Positions 61,363 through 64,000 of a DNA stretch of 64,000 nucleotides are shown here, piece by piece (the first letter of the stretch is position 1; each line of letters begins with the position of its first letter). The notes under the pieces are model-generated. The model ran no database searches. It was not told the origin of the DNA and saw nothing but the letters and a program-made list of their open reading frames with translations. Source of the DNA: Oscheius tipulae (taxonomy: Eukaryota; Nematoda; Chromadorea; Rhabditida; Rhabditidae); the NCBI GenBank assembly GCA_037178975.1, contig JASJZH010000006.1, positions 7,502,001-7,566,000 on the forward strand. The letters run 5' to 3'. The translations under genes were made by a program, and so were the position numbers.

Positions 61363-64000
61363 TTAAAAATTGAGCTGAGTCATTGAACTGCTACCACCAG
61401 CCTGAGCTTTTCGATTCCGTCTCACTTTGCGGTACTTTTTGAAGAAGCCCTGCTTCGGCTGTTGATCTACTGACATTGTGTCTGATGTACTTGAGCCGTG
61501 TCCCTGCAAAAAACATTGTTATGCAAGAAAACAACAGCTGTAGCTTGCAAAATAACATAAAACGTACATGTGATTTCCGTCTTGCAATGGAGACGCCCGT
61601 CATTGAGGAAGACTTGACTCGAGATCGTTCGAATGGGTGCTGTTGTAGATTCGTTAGCTGGAAAGTTTATCTACGTGGGATCTAGAAAACTTGATTACGT
61701 GAACAGCTTGCGTTGAAATGGGGTCAATTATGATATAGGCACTATTTGAATGTCTTGATGAGACGGAAGTGCTACTGGATGATGTTTGAGGCTGATTCAA
61801 GGGCAGCACAAGCTCACAATAGTTGTCGAGCACTGTCTTGTGACTAGCAGCGCTATCTGAAAGCCCTACTAGCTACCCAAAAGTATCGTGAATACGGAGA
61901 GAATGTTCAGAATTATGTCCGTTCCTCGTTCTTCTCGTAGTGTTTGACCTCGGTGAGAAAGATCTGGCAGTCTGCTCCGAATTACACGATTCCAATGAAG
62001 ATGTGGGTATTAGCCGAATCTGAAGAAGAGTTAACCATATCGCATGCGAGCCTACAACATGTGGCTGAATTTCATGCAAACTTGCTTCACTATCCAGTTT
62101 CGGGGCAGAGACGCGAGGGGGTGAAGCTCTGTGCTTCCTAATGGATATCCTGGATCGAGCATCGGAACTGATCGATTCATTCGAGGACGAGTTTCTAAAA
62201 TTATTATTTCGGGTAAGGTAGAATAAGTACCTGGTATAGTCGGAATGAGAGTTAGAGTTTCTGCACGACCCCAAAACAGTCAGAGTGTTTAATTTTTTTG
62301 ACTCTGGTAGACTATCAGCCCGACTCATAGGTCTTGAAGAACCTTCCTTCTCCGATAAAACAGCACCATCAGGCATTTCGGCGTTAATATTGATCTGAAT
62401 TTTCAAATGGTAACATATTGTCTCATTTTACTTTATGAAAACTGACGTTTGATGCTCTTCGGTCCGACATCTTCAACTTCTCCTGGCCTCTGTTTACAGC
62501 AGATGCGATACCTGTAAGTGCATAGCACAGGATGAATTTGTCTCCTACCGTCGACAAGTTTTCCAGTCTTCGGAGGTCTTGGTGGTGGAGGCTTAACCTT
62601 CTTCTCCTTTTCTGGCTCCTTGGGTTCTTCTTCTTCTTGAATCGAATCCTCCTTTCCTGAGTTCTGCTTCCCTGGATACATGTGCGTGGCTCGCTCTCCG
62701 TCATATTTCTAAACCTTCCAGTGACAGTGATGCAAAATACGTACCGTAAAAGATCCTCGAATCTTCCTCCTCGCCAAGATTGCTCCAACACCGCTTCGAC
62801 TTTTCGACAGAACGATCTCATTAGGAGCCTGTACCAGGCCTAGAGGTGGTTGTGTCAAGCCACTCAAGTGAGGAACAGACCTCTGAAAAAGGAGGTTTGG
62901 AAAGGATAAAATCATACCGTCATTTGATGACAATTCATATTTAAAGAAGGGCGAATATCTTCTGTTTCGCTGCTTGTGGAACTCCGAGAGAACTGAAATT
63001 GTTTGCAATCATCTGTCATCCAGAAATCTCACCATATGCAGAGAATTGGCAAACTGCAATGCTCCCGTACTCGAAGATTTCACGATGTTCCTTTCTTTTT
63101 CTTCTTGTTTCTGCTGAAGTAGATCGGTTTGCGACTTTGGCTTGAAGGCCGAGAAGAACTTCTTGGCTCTTTTCCAATTTTCATGCTTCTCCTTCTCTGT
63201 TGGCGGGTCCGCCTTGAAATCGGGATTCGACCGGCCCTTGTTCGAAATCAAGGCTCTACTGAAAACGGAAACTATCGCAATATAGACTAGATTTCACCTC
63301 GTAGACGGATAGACATTGTGACTGTGCACTGAGTTGTCTGACCTTCTCCTAATGACCTCGTGATTCTCATAGAGGCTCTCGGGATCAGTATGATCCAATA
63401 TATGAGGCACCCCGTCAGTTATTTGCACATTCACGTAGTCTGGCATTGAGAAACTTCTCCCAACTCCACCGGCAGGAATTTCTAAACATTTGTCAGTGCC
63501 TAAGCAGCTACTTTTACCCTCGTAAGTTGGTTCATCGTCCGGATTGTAGTATCTCGGATCGTAGCCGATGTTACAGTATATTGGACCCTCATCTATACTT
63601 CTATTCGAAGGAACGGAAACTTTGGTCGAAAGAACTTCTTGTACTAAAACTTTCAATATTTGCGAAATGTCTAGTCTCACCATTGGCGCTGATCTTCCGA
63701 CCATTGCTATAGTATCCGGGCTCGATGTTTACATAATTCACAGAAGAAGCATTATTCATGGATACGTTTGGAGCAATAGTAGAATAGTAGGCAGCCGCTG
63801 AGAAAAATGAGGGAGTATGGATGTTGAATCGGGATCTTACTGGAGTTTGCTCGAGAGATGGGTCTGTGAGGCAGATTCTCATAGTCGCAGCCAGTGCTTT
63901 GATAGTAGTTCGGTGAGAAATAACTGGAACTAATGAATTCAATCCTTAGTAAAACCTACCCAGACTTGGAAAGACCCTTTATCAACTTGGATGGCTGTCC
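61363..64000 (-). CDS. Large docking scaffold with repeated YxN motifs (5' end outside window)
   Basis: At least fifteen exons on the minus strand run from the window edge to a stop at 61363: (63960-64000), 63841-63923, 63681-63797, 63518-63643, 63298-63481, 63033-63258, 62918-62992, 62745-62882, 62549-62708, 62432-62511, 62231-62394, 61896-62194, 61699-61856, 61568-61657, 61363-61503. They keep one frame over about 690 codons. The chain is low complexity, polar and without visible membrane segments. The first part is Tyr-rich with YENL, YVNI, YSNG, YCNI, YVNV and YENH. Then come a Lys-rich helical stretch (ENWKRAKKFFSAFKPKSQ), a RSVPHLSGLTQPPLGLVQ segment, an acidic run with the polyproline VKPPPPRPPKTG, and Ser-rich stretches. 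It ends KQGFFKKYRKVRRNRKA..TQLNF. YxN is the Grb2-type SH2 docking consensus, so this looks like an adaptor or receptor tail. Family unknown. Confidence 0.7.

Overview
The window is nuclear DNA of an invertebrate animal, most likely a nematode. Genes are cut into many short exons by very small GT-AG introns, mostly 35-60 nt. The set includes HIPK, Rab26/37, a glutamate carboxypeptidase II, MtnB/APIP, a UDP-glycosyltransferase, an amine GPCR and several novel secreted or GPI-anchored proteins. Moderate GC, tiny introns and DD37D/mariner elements suggest a clade I nematode such as a whipworm (Trichuris). That placement is an inference. Most gene models below were built by hand from splice sites, and for most of them the summed exon lengths keep one open frame.

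Layout. 0-3.5 kb: a decayed hAT-like element beside a minus-strand DRAM-family autophagy gene with a dead mariner in one intron. 5.6-8.4 kb (-): an IkB-like ankyrin protein with a DSGVDS phosphodegron. 9.9-14 kb (-): HIPK. 17.1-18.2 kb (-): Rab26/37. 21.3-22.4 kb (-): one or two small genes. 23-24.4 kb (+): a secreted protein of 359 residues. 25.4-25.9 kb (+): a four-exon microgene. 26.1-29.2 kb (+): glutamate carboxypeptidase II. 29.3-30.5 kb (-): an unrecognised gene. 32.1-33.5 kb (+): methylthioribulose-1-phosphate dehydratase. 34-35.1 kb (-): a Tc1/mariner relic. 35.4-37.2 kb (+): UDP-glycosyltransferase. 39.1-44.6 kb (+): an MLCK-type kinase with a tail of about 900 residues rich in Lys and Ser. 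45.6-47 kb (+): a single-pass membrane protein. 47.1-48.4 kb: a nearly intact DD37D transposon. 50.5-53.2 kb (+): a GPI-anchored three-module cysteine-rich protein. 53.2-59.3 kb: the largest gene-free stretch. 59.4-61 kb (+): a biogenic amine receptor. 61.4-64 kb (-): the 3' part of a large tyrosine-motif scaffold, cut by the window edge.

The genes do not form one pathway. Several are signalling components (IkB-like protein, HIPK, Rab, MLCK-like kinase, GPCR, docking scaffold) and the rest are metabolic or surface proteins. The most notable observations are the IkB-type degron, the multi-YxN docking scaffold, the repetitive kinase tail built from mostly symmetric exons, the 56-residue microgene with a 7-nt first coding exon, and the young DD37D element with perfect inverted repeats.
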